DNA of 64,000 nt from Akkermansia muciniphila (lineage in GTDB: Bacteria > Verrucomicrobiota > Verrucomicrobiia > Verrucomicrobiales > V1-33), in contig CALQSQ010000005.1 of NCBI GenBank assembly GCA_943333275.1, positions 19,376 through 83,375 of the forward strand, written 5' to 3'. Below the pieces are notes generated by a model that saw nothing but the letters and a program-made list of their open reading frames with translations, was not told the DNA's origin and ran no database searches. Every line of letters begins with the position of its first letter. The first letter of the stretch is position 1. Made by a program: the position numbers and the translations under genes. This document shows positions 1 to 10,700 of this stretch, in pieces.

Positions 1-3000
1 AATAGGTCGTGGCGGCACTGGTGAGCAACGTTCCACTGATGAGACCGGTGGATGTATTCAAAATCAATCCCGCTGGCAGCCCCGTGGCTGACCACGTAAG
101 CGCATCCCCATCCGGATCGCTGGCGGTGGCGGTGAAGGAAACAAGCGATCCACGCAGGGAGCTGAGCGTTCCCGGATTCGTCAGCAATGGTGCCTGATTC
201 ACAGGTGGAGCGGTCGTCAGCCAGGTAAAGGTGGCGCTGGCATTTAACGAACCGTCGGAGGCGGTGACGGTGACGTTGTTCGACGCTGCCGCACCAAGGG
301 CCACCGTTCCGGAAATCACTCCGGTCGCGGCGTTGATGGTCAGTCCGGCCGGCAGTCCGGTCGCAGTCCACGTGAGCGGATTGAAATCGGGATCCGTTCC
401 GTTCACGGTCAACGAGGCGGTGCGACCGCGCACGGTGGTTTGGTTCGCGGGAGTGGCGATTGTCGGCGCACGGTTGACGGGCGAGGACGGCGTTAGGCGA
501 CTGGTCGCGATGGCCTCCCACGGCAGTGAGTTGCTATACCAGAAAACCGAAATGCTGGCACCGCCGTAGAGTTCGGCATATTCCACCTTGAGCGGAACGG
601 CCTGATTGGCAGTCATGGGGAGGGTGAAGGTGTGCCATCCGGAAATGTCGCTCGGCGTCCATTTATCCAGCACCAGTTGGTTGTTGATCCAGACGCGCAC
701 GCCGTTGTCGGAGGGAACCCAGAACGTGAACGTTTCGGTGAATGGAGCGGTGAGGAATCCCGTCCATCGTGCAGAAAAGTAGTCCACCGGGACTACTGCC
801 GCAGGGGATCCGCCGCCCCAGTCGAAATCGATATTTGCATCTGTTCGCACCAGCAACGGAGCGCCCGCACCCGGCACCATACCGTCGTAGTATTCAGCGC
901 GGAGACCATTGGTGGGAGCGGCCCCCGTGGTGTTCCAGTTGAATGAAACGCTGATGGAAAGGGATCCATCTGTCGCTGTCACGGTCACCGAATTGACGGC
1001 GGCGGCCCCCGTGCTGATGGTGCCGGAAATGACGCCGCTGTTGGCGTTGATCAGCAATCCCTGGGGCAGTCCGGTTGCGCTCCAGGTGATCGTCTGGCCA
1101 TCGGGATCAGATCCTTGCATCGCCAGACTGGCCGCGGAACCACGCGTGCTGTTCTGCGTCCCGGGATTCGTGACATTCGGGGCGCGGTTCGGGGCCGGCC
1201 AGTTTACCGACAGCAGATTGGAAACGGTGTTGGTGTTGCCTGCGGCATCACTTACCAGGCCGGCCGGCAACTGCACGGTGATAGTCCCGTAGCCCGTTGG
1301 GGTGACCACGACCGTGTAGACCGCTCCGTTGCCGCTCGGGGCAGCGGCCGTTCCATTCGTGACACTGAACTCGCCGATGCTGAGTCCTGAAACGGATTCA
1401 CTGAAGGTGGCAGTGACCGTAAAAGCTCCGGAGACAATGGCCGTCGGGGTGGTCAGGGCCACACTTGGCTTGACCGTGTCGACCGGCTGGTAGTTGACCG
1501 GCAGCACCAGTGAGGCTGTGTTTCCCGCACCGCCGGCACCGAGCGCGGCATTCGCTGGCAACGAAATGTTGACTGCCCCCGCTGCGGTTGGCGTGACCCG
1601 CAGGACATAGGCGGCACCTGATCCGGTAAGGCTGGTGGCCGTTGCATTGGTGAGCGTGAAATCCGTGATCGTCAAACCGGTGACGGATTCGGAGAAAGCC
1701 ACATTCACATTGAAGGCTCCGGTCACCGTGCCTGAAGCGGTGGTCAGCACCACTGCGGGAACGCTGGAGCCATTGATGGTCCAGGTGATCGATCGCGCCA
1801 CTGTCGTCCATCCATCCGTCACGCTCAGGGCGGCGGTATAACTGCTGAGGGCTGAACCGCTCACCGTCCCGGTAATACGGCCGGAGGTGGGATGGATGGC
1901 AAGTCCCGCCGGCAACCCGGTGGCAGAAAAGGTGAGCGCATCGCCGGTCGGATCTGCGCCCACCAACGCCAGGTCCACCGCCGCTCCGCGCACCGATGTT
2001 TGATTTCCCGGATTGGCGAGCGTGGGAGGTTCGGAACTGCCCTCCCGGAAATTGAGAAAACGATTCGGCAGCACATTATTGACCTCATCGATGTAGCCTG
2101 ATGGCCAGATGATGCGCAGACGGTCGGCGCCACCGGCATTTCCGAGCCCAAAAATTTGTGTGAAGCTGTGGGAGATGCCATACCCCTCGCCCGAGCGCAC
2201 CTCACGAATCTGTTCACCCCAGGGTCCATAGAGTTCGATTCTCGCACCGGAGCCAGTGGCATTGGAAATCGTGCCGCGCAGGCTGATCGACAGGAAATTA
2301 TTTCCATTCGGCTGGGCCAGAAACAAGCGGTCGGGCCGGGTGCTGACGGGGGTGTTGTAGGTGTTGGCGTAGCCCGCGTAAACGTCCGCAAATCCATCAC
2401 GATTCAAATCTCCCACCGCGCATGATTCCATGGGCAGTGCGAAAAATGGATTGGCAGCCAGGGTGAACGTTCGGTTGCGGTTGTTGATCCACAACTGCTG
2501 GCTGGCTCCGGTCAGGAGGAGGTCCACGTAGCCATCGTTGTTGAAATCGCGGAAGACCGCCTGAATGATGAGCCAGTTGACGCCGCCCATGCCTGCTGCG
2601 GTTGTGATGTTTGTGAAGGTGCCATTGTTGTTGTTGAGCATGAGGTAGCTTGTGGCCCCATGATTTCCCACATAGCAGTCCATGTCCCCGTCGTTGTCGA
2701 TATCGCCAAAATCAGCGGTCCACGATTGCTCACCGAAGGCGAGGCCGGCCGCCGCGGCCACATCCGTGAAGGTGCCGTTGCCATTGTTGCGGAAGAGTTG
2801 GTTGATGCGGCGGGGGTCGGTGGGACTGGACGCCGCGAGGCGGCATTTGGAAATGTAAAGATCGAGATCCCCGTCGTTGTCATAGTCCGTCCAGACGATG
2901 CCGTAATTGCCGGAGTTATCGCTGGGGACCAGTGTGTGGGTGTCGATGAGGCTGGCATCCGGCACGAAGGTTCCGCTGCCGGTATTTCGGAATTTCACAC

Positions 3001-4902
3001 TCTCGGCATCATCATGGCAGGCAAAAATATCCAGCCAGCCATCGCCGTTGATGTCCACGAAGCCCATGGCCTGGGCGAAGATGGATGGCGTTGCCAGCGT
3101 GGTCATGGCGTAGGCTGTGCCCGTGCCGTTGGCGCGAAAATATTTCAAACCGTCGTAATAACCGCCCACGAGGATGTCCGGATATCCGTTGTTATCCGCA
3201 TCTCCGAGGCACAGCCCCCATTGATTCGAGGCTGACACCCCGCCGATCTGCGCGAAGGTAAAGGGCGCGCCACCGGCGGCCTGGTATTCAATGCGCAATT
3301 GTTTGGCGGCCTGAAGATGCACCACATCATCCATTCCATCCTGATTCATGTCCGCCACTCCGATGGCCACGCCACTGTAGGAGGTGGGGGCGGTGAGTCG
3401 GCTGGTGCCTTCGAAAAATGCCACCGAATTGGAAGTGGCGGGCGGCAAAATGCGGACGGTGACAGTCGCTGTGGCCGATCCTCCGCGGCCATCCACGAGG
3501 TTGTATTGAAAGGTGGCGGTTCCGGTAAATCCGTTGGCGGGAGTATACCGGTATTGATTTCCGGCGAGGGCCGTCACGGAGCCGGAGGTGGGCGTCGTGG
3601 GAGAATTTACGCTCAACGCGTCACCATCAGGATCGGAATCATTGACCATGACGCTGATATCCACCGGTGTATTGAGCAGCGTGCTCGCCTCGTCATTGGC
3701 CGCGATGGGGCTGCGATTGACGGTTGGGGGTGGGGGAATGGGCAGGGAATTGATCCAGGCTGCGAGGGTGGTGACCGCGACGGTGTCCACGACATTGCGC
3801 CCAATCGGAGGCATTTGATGCAGTCCGAGAGCATTCATGCGCAGATACATGACGCTGTTCGCGGTGCTCTGCGGAGCCACGATCCGGGCGTTGGGCAGTC
3901 CCAGATCGTAGAGGACACTGCCGTTGATGATGTTCTGCTGGGCCAGCGGCGTGGCGAACCGCGCGTCAAGCACGGCGGAGGGATTCGCGGGGTTTCCGGG
4001 ATAATGGCAGAGGGCGCAGTTGGCATCCAGGTAGGAGCGCACGCGCGTCTCCAGGGTGGCCGTGGTGTCCGTCACCGCGACCGATTTTGCATATCCGGAA
4101 ATGGCGGATTCCACCAACGCCGGCGAAAACAGATTCAAATGATTCAGCGTTCGCAACTGGTTGTCGCTGCGGCTCGTGGCGGGATAAGAAAACAGCCCGT
4201 TGAGCTGGTGCGTCTGCAGTCCCAGCACACGCCCTGCGCCCGCATTGTGACACGTCCGGCAGTCCGCCCGGCTGGGAAACGACCATGTCTGCGAGCGGGC
4301 TCCTCCGGAGGAAGTGATGATGGAAACCAGAGCACTGTCCCCGTCCGGCAGCAGGTCCGCATCCGACCCGTCGGCCCGCCAGCGATACGTCACCCCATAA
4401 TAAACACCATCATCGCCATGCACCAGGAAGCGTGTCTCCATGCGTCGGCGCGCCGCCGGATTGCGATCATCCACGGGCAAATCAAACTGTTTCACAAAGA
4501 CCGCTCCTTTGGGAAATTGCCACGCGCCCGTGGGGGCGAAATTGATTTTCTCCGCTGCGGTATCCGCCAGTCCGTCGTTGGGAATCGCCAGCCAGCGCTG
4601 CTTGGCCGCATTATCTGTCCAGAGCGGCGAGTTTACTGTATAAGGGATCAAACCACTGCGCGGAGTGAGCGTGGCCAGATTGCTGAACGCCTGGATCTGG
4701 GAGAGCAGCGCGGGAGGTTGCGCAGCGCCACCCGTTCCCGGCGTGGTGGCGGGCAGTTTGTTATCGAGAAATTTCCCGATGGGTGCGAGTGAATCGAGCC
4801 CATAGGCTTGGCCGTGGCTGAGGGCACACGTCAGCAGACCAGTCAGCAGGCAGGCAAGCAGCAGAAGCCAGTTGGATCGGGGGGGCAGGGCAAGGCATTC
4901 AT
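1..4902 (-). CDS. Giant secreted multidomain protein (heme c motifs, FG-GAP, ASPIC/UnbV, Ig-like, PA14), 5' part; 3' end outside window
   Basis: The leftward frame stays open from about 4880 to the left edge, more than 1,600 codons. After a signal-peptide-like stretch (LLLLACLLTGLLT, ending SHGQA) come two CxxCH motifs (CRTCH near 4247-4261, CALCH near 4004-4018) typical of c-type cytochromes. A cadherin/Big-like segment follows. About seven FG-GAP/VCBS units (DINGDGWLDIF, DYDNDGDLDLY, DIDNDGDMDCY) span about 3440-2330. An ASPIC/UnbV domain covers about 2300-2040. Putative-Ig repeats, two bacterial Ig-like units (near 1850-1200), a PA14 domain (near 930-480) and further Ig repeats run off the edge. 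It is probably an extracellular carbohydrate- or surface-binding protein with redox-capable N-terminal modules. The start is problematic: the best ATG, at 4902, is out of frame because of a C7 tract (see findings). The function is inferred from domains only. Confidence 0.85.
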
Positions 4903-5305
4903 ATTTGAGAATCCGCGCAATCTAGCGTCTCATTTCCGAAAGTCAATCTAGTATCTATAGTCACCGTGGAAACAACTGTCCTTGCAGGAATGTTGGAGGT
5001 TTTATCTTTTATGCGGACGTGGGGGCGGTGTCTAAATTGCTCAATCATCGGGATAAAACGTTGATAGATAATGGGTTGTAGGAATACAAGAAAGCTGATC
5101 CGGAGGATGGCAGGCCTCCTTGTGGTGCGACAGAGGGCTTGACCAGCATCGAGAAAACTGTTCCTTGGTTGCGGAACTTCGTTGCGAAAGGCGGGTTCGT
5201 GGCCCAAGATGGAGGCCGCGCTCAGAAATTCATGCCCCATCCCCTCCCCAACCACCTTCGCCTCACCACCGCTGGCGCAGGGAACATCCACCCCGCCTCC
5301 AGCCA
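4903..5305. other. Divergent intergenic region
   Basis: About 400 bp lie between the divergently transcribed giant secreted protein and the UDP-galactopyranose mutase gene. Apart from the leftward promoter candidate, no gene, RNA or clear repeat could be recognised. Short open frames run through it on both strands, but they have no family resemblance and overlap the start of the mutase. Confidence 0.5.
4919..4946 (-). promoter_or_regulatory. Candidate sigma-70 promoter for the giant leftward gene
   Basis: On the minus strand TTGACT (4946-4941) is separated by 16 bp from TAGATT (4924-4919). Transcription would start near 4912, giving a leader of only about 10 nt before the ATG at 4902. This supports that ATG as the intended start and makes the C7-tract frame problem more notable. 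The call rests on motif match only. Confidence 0.45.
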
Positions 5306-6412
5306 ATGGAAAGCTACGACTACCTGATCGTCGGTTGCGGCATCGCAGGGATCACCATGGCGGAGCGGTTTGCCTCGCAGGGGAAGACCAGCCTGTTGGT
5401 GGATCGGCGGCCCCACATCGGCGGCAATTGCTATGACCATCTCGATGAACATGGCGTGCTCATTCATCCCTACGGCCCGCACTATTTTCGGACCAACTCT
5501 GATGCCGTGGTGGAATACCTCAGCCGGTTCACGACCTGGCAGCCTACGGAATACCGCGTGCTGAGCTACATCGACGGCACCTACTACAACTTCCCCATCA
5601 ATTTAAACACCTTCGAGCAGATCATCGGCCGTCCCTCCGATGAGGCCGAAATGAAGGAGATGCTGGAGGCTTGGAGGGTGCCGATCGCGGACCCGCAGAA
5701 TTCGGAGGAGGTCATCCTCTCGCAGGTGGGATGGAAATTGTATGAAATGTTCTTCAAGAACTACACGCTCAAGCAGTGGAAACTGCCCCCCGCCCAGCTC
5801 GAAGCCAGCGTGTGCGGTCGTATCCCCATCCGCACCAACCGCGATGACCGCTACCTCAGTGAGAAATTCCAAGCCCTGCCCAAGCAGGGTTACACCGCCA
5901 TGTTTCTGCGGATGCTGGAGTCGCCGTTGATTACGGTGCGATTGGAAACAGATTTCAAGGACCTGGGTGAGGACGTGAAATACGACCACCTCATCTACAC
6001 CGGCATGATCGATGCCTACTATGATTACCGTTTCGGCCCGCTGCCGTATCGCAGTCTGCGCTTTGTGCATGAGCATCACGACATGCACTATTTCCAGCCC
6101 GCCATGCAGGTGAATTTCCCCAATGAACGGGATTACACACGGATCATCGAGATCAAGCACGCCACGGGCCAGCAGGTTCCCGGCACGACCATCATCAAGG
6201 AATACCCGGAGGATTTCGGTCCGGACAAGGAACCGTATTACCCCGTGCCCACCGCCGCGAGCCGCGCCCTCTACCAGCAATACCGGGAGCTGGCGGACGC
6301 GGACCGCAATGTGACCTTCCTCGGCCGGCTGGCTTCGTATCGGTATTACAACATGGATCAGATCGTGGCCAGCGCGCTGACCACGTTTCACCAAATGTCA
6401 CCCGCCACCTGA
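5306..6412 (+). CDS. glf: UDP-galactopyranose mutase
   Basis: This 368-residue flavoprotein interconverts UDP-galactopyranose and UDP-galactofuranose, supplying galactofuranose for surface glycans. It opens with MESYDYLIVGCGIAG, a Rossmann FAD motif GxGxxG at residues 9-14. Typical mutase signatures follow: GGNCYDH, HPYGPHYFRT, NFPINL, the KQW region and a C-terminal YRYYNMDQ. The ATG at 5306 was chosen because the dinucleotide motif begins directly after it; the open frame extends further upstream but without family similarity. The stop overlaps the start of the next gene (TGATG), so the two are probably translated together. Length is normal for bacterial Glf. Confidence 0.95.
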   Translation: MESYDYLIVGCGIAGITMAERFASQGKTSLLVDRRPHIGGNCYDHLDEHGVLIHPYGPHYFRTNSDAVVEYLSRFTTWQPTEYRVLSYIDGTYYNFPINLNTFEQIIGRPSDEAEMKEMLEAWRVPIADPQNSEEVILSQVGWKLYEMFFKNYTLKQWKLPPAQLEASVCGRIPIRTNRDDRYLSEKFQALPKQGYTAMFLRMLESPLITVRLETDFKDLGEDVKYDHLIYTGMIDAYYDYRFGPLPYRSLRFVHEHHDMHYFQPAMQVNFPNERDYTRIIEIKHATGQQVPGTTIIKEYPEDFGPDKEPYYPVPTAASRALYQQYRELADADRNVTFLGRLASYRYYNMDQIVASALTTFHQMSPAT

Positions 6413-7635
6413 TGGAAGCCGTCCCCAAGCCCCGCCTGGCCAGTCTGTGCGGCACGTATTTGAAGCCGGAGATGCAGAGCATTTACCGTCAGGTGAGCAA
6501 CCTGCAGGACTTCCATAACACGGTGATCTGCGAACAGACGCAGTGCCTGAAACAATTTCCCTACGAGCCCGTCATCACGCTTACCAAACAGCTCTCACCG
6601 CGGCCCAGGGGCAATTTCCTGCTGAGGTTCTGGTTCAAATACATCATCCGCCAGTGGCCGCCTCCCATCGAGATCAACAAGCTGCCTCCGGGACCGCATT
6701 TTCTCTATGATCTGGTTCCGATCCTGTTGCGGGAGCGCATCGACCTCGTGCATGTTTATTACGGACACAAGGCGGTGAAATATCTTCCGATGCTGGAGCA
6801 TTGGGGAGGGCCGTTTGTGGTGTCCTTTCATGGTGTCGATGTCTCGAAATTTTGCGAGGAACCCGGCTACCGCGAAGCCCTGGGCAGGGTTTTTGCGAAG
6901 GCAAAGATTGTCATGGCCCGCAGTCATTCGCTCATGGCCGAAGTCCGGGCGCTCGGCTGTCCGGAGGAAAAATTGCGCCTCAACCGCACCCCCATTCCGC
7001 TGGACGCCTTTCCATCAGCGCTCCGCAGCGCCCCATCCGACGGCGCTTGGAGGCTCGTGCAGGCCAGCCGCCTCATTCCGAAGAAGGGACTTTTCACGAC
7101 CCTGGAAGCACTCGCGCTCATTGTGCCGCGGTTTCCGAAATTGAAATTCATCCTCTGCGGCGACGGACCGAGCAAAGCGGAATTCCTCGCCCGGCGCGAT
7201 GTCCTCGGTCTCACCCAGGTTGTGGAACTCCGCGGCTGGCTTAACCAACCGGAGCTGCTGGCCGAATACCAGCGCAGTCACCTTTTCCTCCACCCAAGTG
7301 AAATGACCGACAGTTCCGACCAGGAAGGCATCCCGAATTCCATGCTCGAAGCCATGGCCACCGGCCTCCCCGTCGTGGCCACGCGGCACGGCGGAATCCC
7401 CGAGGCAGTCACCTCGGGTCGGGATGGTCTGCTCGTCCCGGAGAAAAACTCCGCCGCCCTCGCGGAGGCCCTGACCATGATTCTCAGTGACCCCGCCACC
7501 CTGGAAACCTATTCCCGGGAGGCTGCAGCCAGTGTTCGGCAAAATTTCGGCCTGACTCAGCAGGTGGCGAATCTGGAATCCTGCTACCGCGAAGCGCTCC
7601 GTGGCGCGGACTCCAATGGCGGGGAGTCCAATTGA
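6412..7635 (+). CDS. GT4-family glycosyltransferase
   Basis: A 407-residue GT-B glycosyltransferase of the group 1 (GT4) family. The N-terminal half contains FVVSFHGVDVSKF, an acceptor-side Rossmann motif. The C-terminal half carries the donor-binding signatures LVQASRLIPKKGL, CGDGP and HPSEMTDSSDQEGIPNSMLEAMATGLPVV, including the E-x7-E-like pair. It overlaps glf by one base, so it probably uses UDP-Galf or another sugar nucleotide to build a cell-surface polysaccharide. The acceptor cannot be told from sequence. There is no signal peptide or membrane segment, so it is expected to be cytosolic or peripheral to the membrane. Confidence 0.9.
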   Translation: MEAVPKPRLASLCGTYLKPEMQSIYRQVSNLQDFHNTVICEQTQCLKQFPYEPVITLTKQLSPRPRGNFLLRFWFKYIIRQWPPPIEINKLPPGPHFLYDLVPILLRERIDLVHVYYGHKAVKYLPMLEHWGGPFVVSFHGVDVSKFCEEPGYREALGRVFAKAKIVMARSHSLMAEVRALGCPEEKLRLNRTPIPLDAFPSALRSAPSDGAWRLVQASRLIPKKGLFTTLEALALIVPRFPKLKFILCGDGPSKAEFLARRDVLGLTQVVELRGWLNQPELLAEYQRSHLFLHPSEMTDSSDQEGIPNSMLEAMATGLPVVATRHGGIPEAVTSGRDGLLVPEKNSAALAEALTMILSDPATLETYSREAAASVRQNFGLTQQVANLESCYREALRGADSNGGESN

Positions 7636-7690
7636 GGGGAACGCACCCGCATGCGCGAGTGAGAAAGATTAAGATAGTGTCACAGGAGCA

Positions 7691-7719
7691 TTGCCATTCC
7701 TGATGGAAATTGATATTTC
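7691..7719 (+). promoter_or_regulatory. Weak promoter candidate upstream of the first CotH gene
   Basis: TTGCCA (7691-7696) and TATTTC (7714-7719) are 17 bp apart in the 123-bp gap before the CotH gene at 7759. This is a motif match only. Confidence 0.25.
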
Positions 7720-7758
7720 TGAGGCCGTCCCACCACCTCCCCCTCCACTCGTCCCCCT

Positions 7759-10700
7759 ATGAGCATTCCATCTTTCCTCCTGACGCCTGCGCATCTCCTC
7801 TGCCTGGCTTTATTTTCCCTGGCCCCGCTGGCAACCTCCCGGGCCGGAACCTACTCGCAGGATTTCTCTGCCGCGACGTTTCCCAGCGGGTCGTCTATTG
7901 TCAATGGGTCCACGGTCGTGCTCAATGGCGGGGATGCTTCGAAACTCAGTGTTTCCAGCCCCAGCAGTCAGAAGATTTTTCTCTGGGGCAACAACAACAA
8001 GGCCCTGCAGTTGGTGGGGCCGCTCGGGGCGGCCACGGCTTCCTGGCGCATGCCCATTCTCGATCCGGGACTCGAAATTCAGGGATTTGATGCCACTTTC
8101 AACGTGGAGGTTTTTCGTTCCTCGGCCACCGCCACTCCCGGAGCGGGGTGGTCGCTGAACTTCGGAGCAGTGCCCGTCGGCGGAGATGGAGCGGGAGAGG
8201 GAGGCTTCGTCATGCCCCATGGGATGACCATTGCCTGGGATCTCTTCAACAGCGGCGGCACCGACCTGCCCTCCATCGAGGTCTTCAGCGATGGAGTCAG
8301 TGTGGGGAATTTCGTTCACGAAGCCTATTCCGGCGGCACCTTTACACTGACGAATCCGGCTACAGGGGGCACCACTGCCGCCATCACTTATACACCAGGC
8401 ACCTCCGGCACCTCCGCCTCAACCGTGCAAGCAGCCATGCGTCTTGTCTCCGGATGGGGATCGGTGACGGTCACTGGCAATGCCGGCGGACCCTGGACGG
8501 TCGACCATATAAACGTGGGAGCCTATGCTACCCCCGTTGCCAACGCCGCCAACCTGCTGCCCGCTGGATCCTCCATGACCTTCAAAACGGTGCGCCCCGG
8601 CACCGCCTCACTCAGTGCCAAATGGACATTCCCCGACGTGCTCACGGACACGCCGCTCCTCGACGACGGTGCCTTCACGGTCACCAATCCCACCACGTCA
8701 TTGACCACCGCACCCATCCCTTTCAATGCCGACGGTGCCGCAGTGCAGGCCGCCATGCGCGCGATCTCCGGCTGGACTGCGGTGACAGTCACGGGCAATG
8801 CAGGAGGCCCTTGGAACGTGGATCACGGGGTGGTCGGTGCCTATGCCAATCCGGTCAGCGACCCCGCCGGCCTGCTGCCTGCCAACTCCTCCCTCGCGGT
8901 GCTCAGCACCACGACCGGCACCGCCACTGTGAACCAGAAGTGGTCCCTCACCCCCCGGGCCTACCGCCCCAAAGTCGTCAACGTCCACTGGGATTACGAT
9001 GGATTGGATGTGACCTACGGCGGACGGACCATCTTCACGAACCTCTCCCTGCCGGGGTTCGTTCCCGCCATCGGCGACATCTTTGCCTTTTCCGGGCGCA
9101 ACGAGTCGAGTAACACAATGAACATGTTTCTGGACGATGTCGTGCTCAGCACCACCCCCCTCCAGGAATTGCAAACCAATGGCGTTGTGATTACCGAATT
9201 CATGGCGGACAACGCCGGCACACTGGAGGATGAGGATGTGGATAATTCGGACTGGATCGAGATCTACAATGGAACCAATGCCGCCATCAACCTCAGCGGC
9301 TACCGCCTCACCAACGCCGCGGGCAACAACAGCATGTGGACGTTTCCCTCCCTGAGCCTCCCTTCTTATGCCTACAAAATCATTTATGCCTCCGGCAAAA
9401 ACCGCACCATCCCCACCGGACTGCTGCACACGAATTTCACGCTGCAAAAGGAAGCCGGCTACCTGGCACTGATCAAGCCCGACGGCGTAACCAAGAACAG
9501 TGAGTTCAACTACGGCCTGCAATACGAGGACATTTCCTACGGTGAAAAAGGCCCCGCGCACACGCTGGGGTACCTCTACCCCCCCACGCCCGGTGTGAAG
9601 ACGGCCTTCTCCGACTTCCAGGCACCCCAGGGCCCGGCCGAAGATGTCGTCTGGAGCCGCGTCGGCGGACTCATCCCCACCATCGTGGAGAATGGCACCG
9701 CCAATGGAGTAGCCGCGCCGCCCACCGTGGTGACAATCGTCGCGCCGGTCTCACCTGGCTCCGTCATCCGTTACACCACCGACAACACCGAGCCCAATTC
9801 CGCCTCCCCGATTTACAACCCCGCCAGCCCGCCGGCGGCCTTCAGCGTCACCTCGACCATCAATCTGCGCGCCCGCATTTTTACCACGAACAAACTCCCG
9901 GGCGCGACCAGCAGCCGGACGTTTATCGCCATGGACCGGTCTTTGACGAAATACAACAACGCCGCCAACACCAGCCAGCCGTTCAGTTCCACGCTGCCCA
10001 TCCTGGTTCTGGACAGTTTCGGCGTCCCGGTGGACAACTACACCAGCGCCGACAACCGGCCCTACCGGTTCACCTACGCAGTGGCACTTGAAAAGGACCC
10101 GGTGTCCGGCCGCGCCACCATCACGCAGCCCACCGTTGATTTTCAGGGCCGCGGCGGCACGCACGTCCGCGGGTCCAGCTCCGCAGGATTTCCGCAACAT
10201 CAGTATGCGTGGGAGATGTGGGACAACTACAATAACGACAAGGACGCCGCCGTTTTCGGCATGCCCGCCGAATCCGACTGGATCCTTTACGCGCCCTACA
10301 ATGACAAGGTGCTCTTCAGGAATCATTTCATCTACAGCCGCATGCGGGAACTCAAAGCCCAGGATGGTTACGCCATGCGCACGCGGATGTGCGAGGTCTT
10401 TTTCAACCAGGAGGCTGGTCAGCCGCTGAGCTATAGCGACTACCGCGGGGTGTATGTCCTCGTCGAGAAAATCAAAATCAACAAGGACCGGGTGGACGTT
10501 CAGAAAATCAACAGCCTGACCACGGACCCGGCCGCCATCACTGGTGGCTACATCGTGAAACACGACCGGGTCAATACCGGGGATACCACGATCAATACCT
10601 CCGGTGGTGCCGCCTCGGTCACCATCGGAAGCGTGGACCCCGATGCCTGGAATGCCGCCCAGACCAGCTATCTGCAGACCTATTTCAACAACTTCGAGGC

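Noticed and set aside
3299..4792. Long rightward open frame of almost 500 codons
   Set aside because: It is antisense to the heme and FG-GAP coding region of the leftward giant gene, is biased in Gly/His/Arg, and resembles no family.
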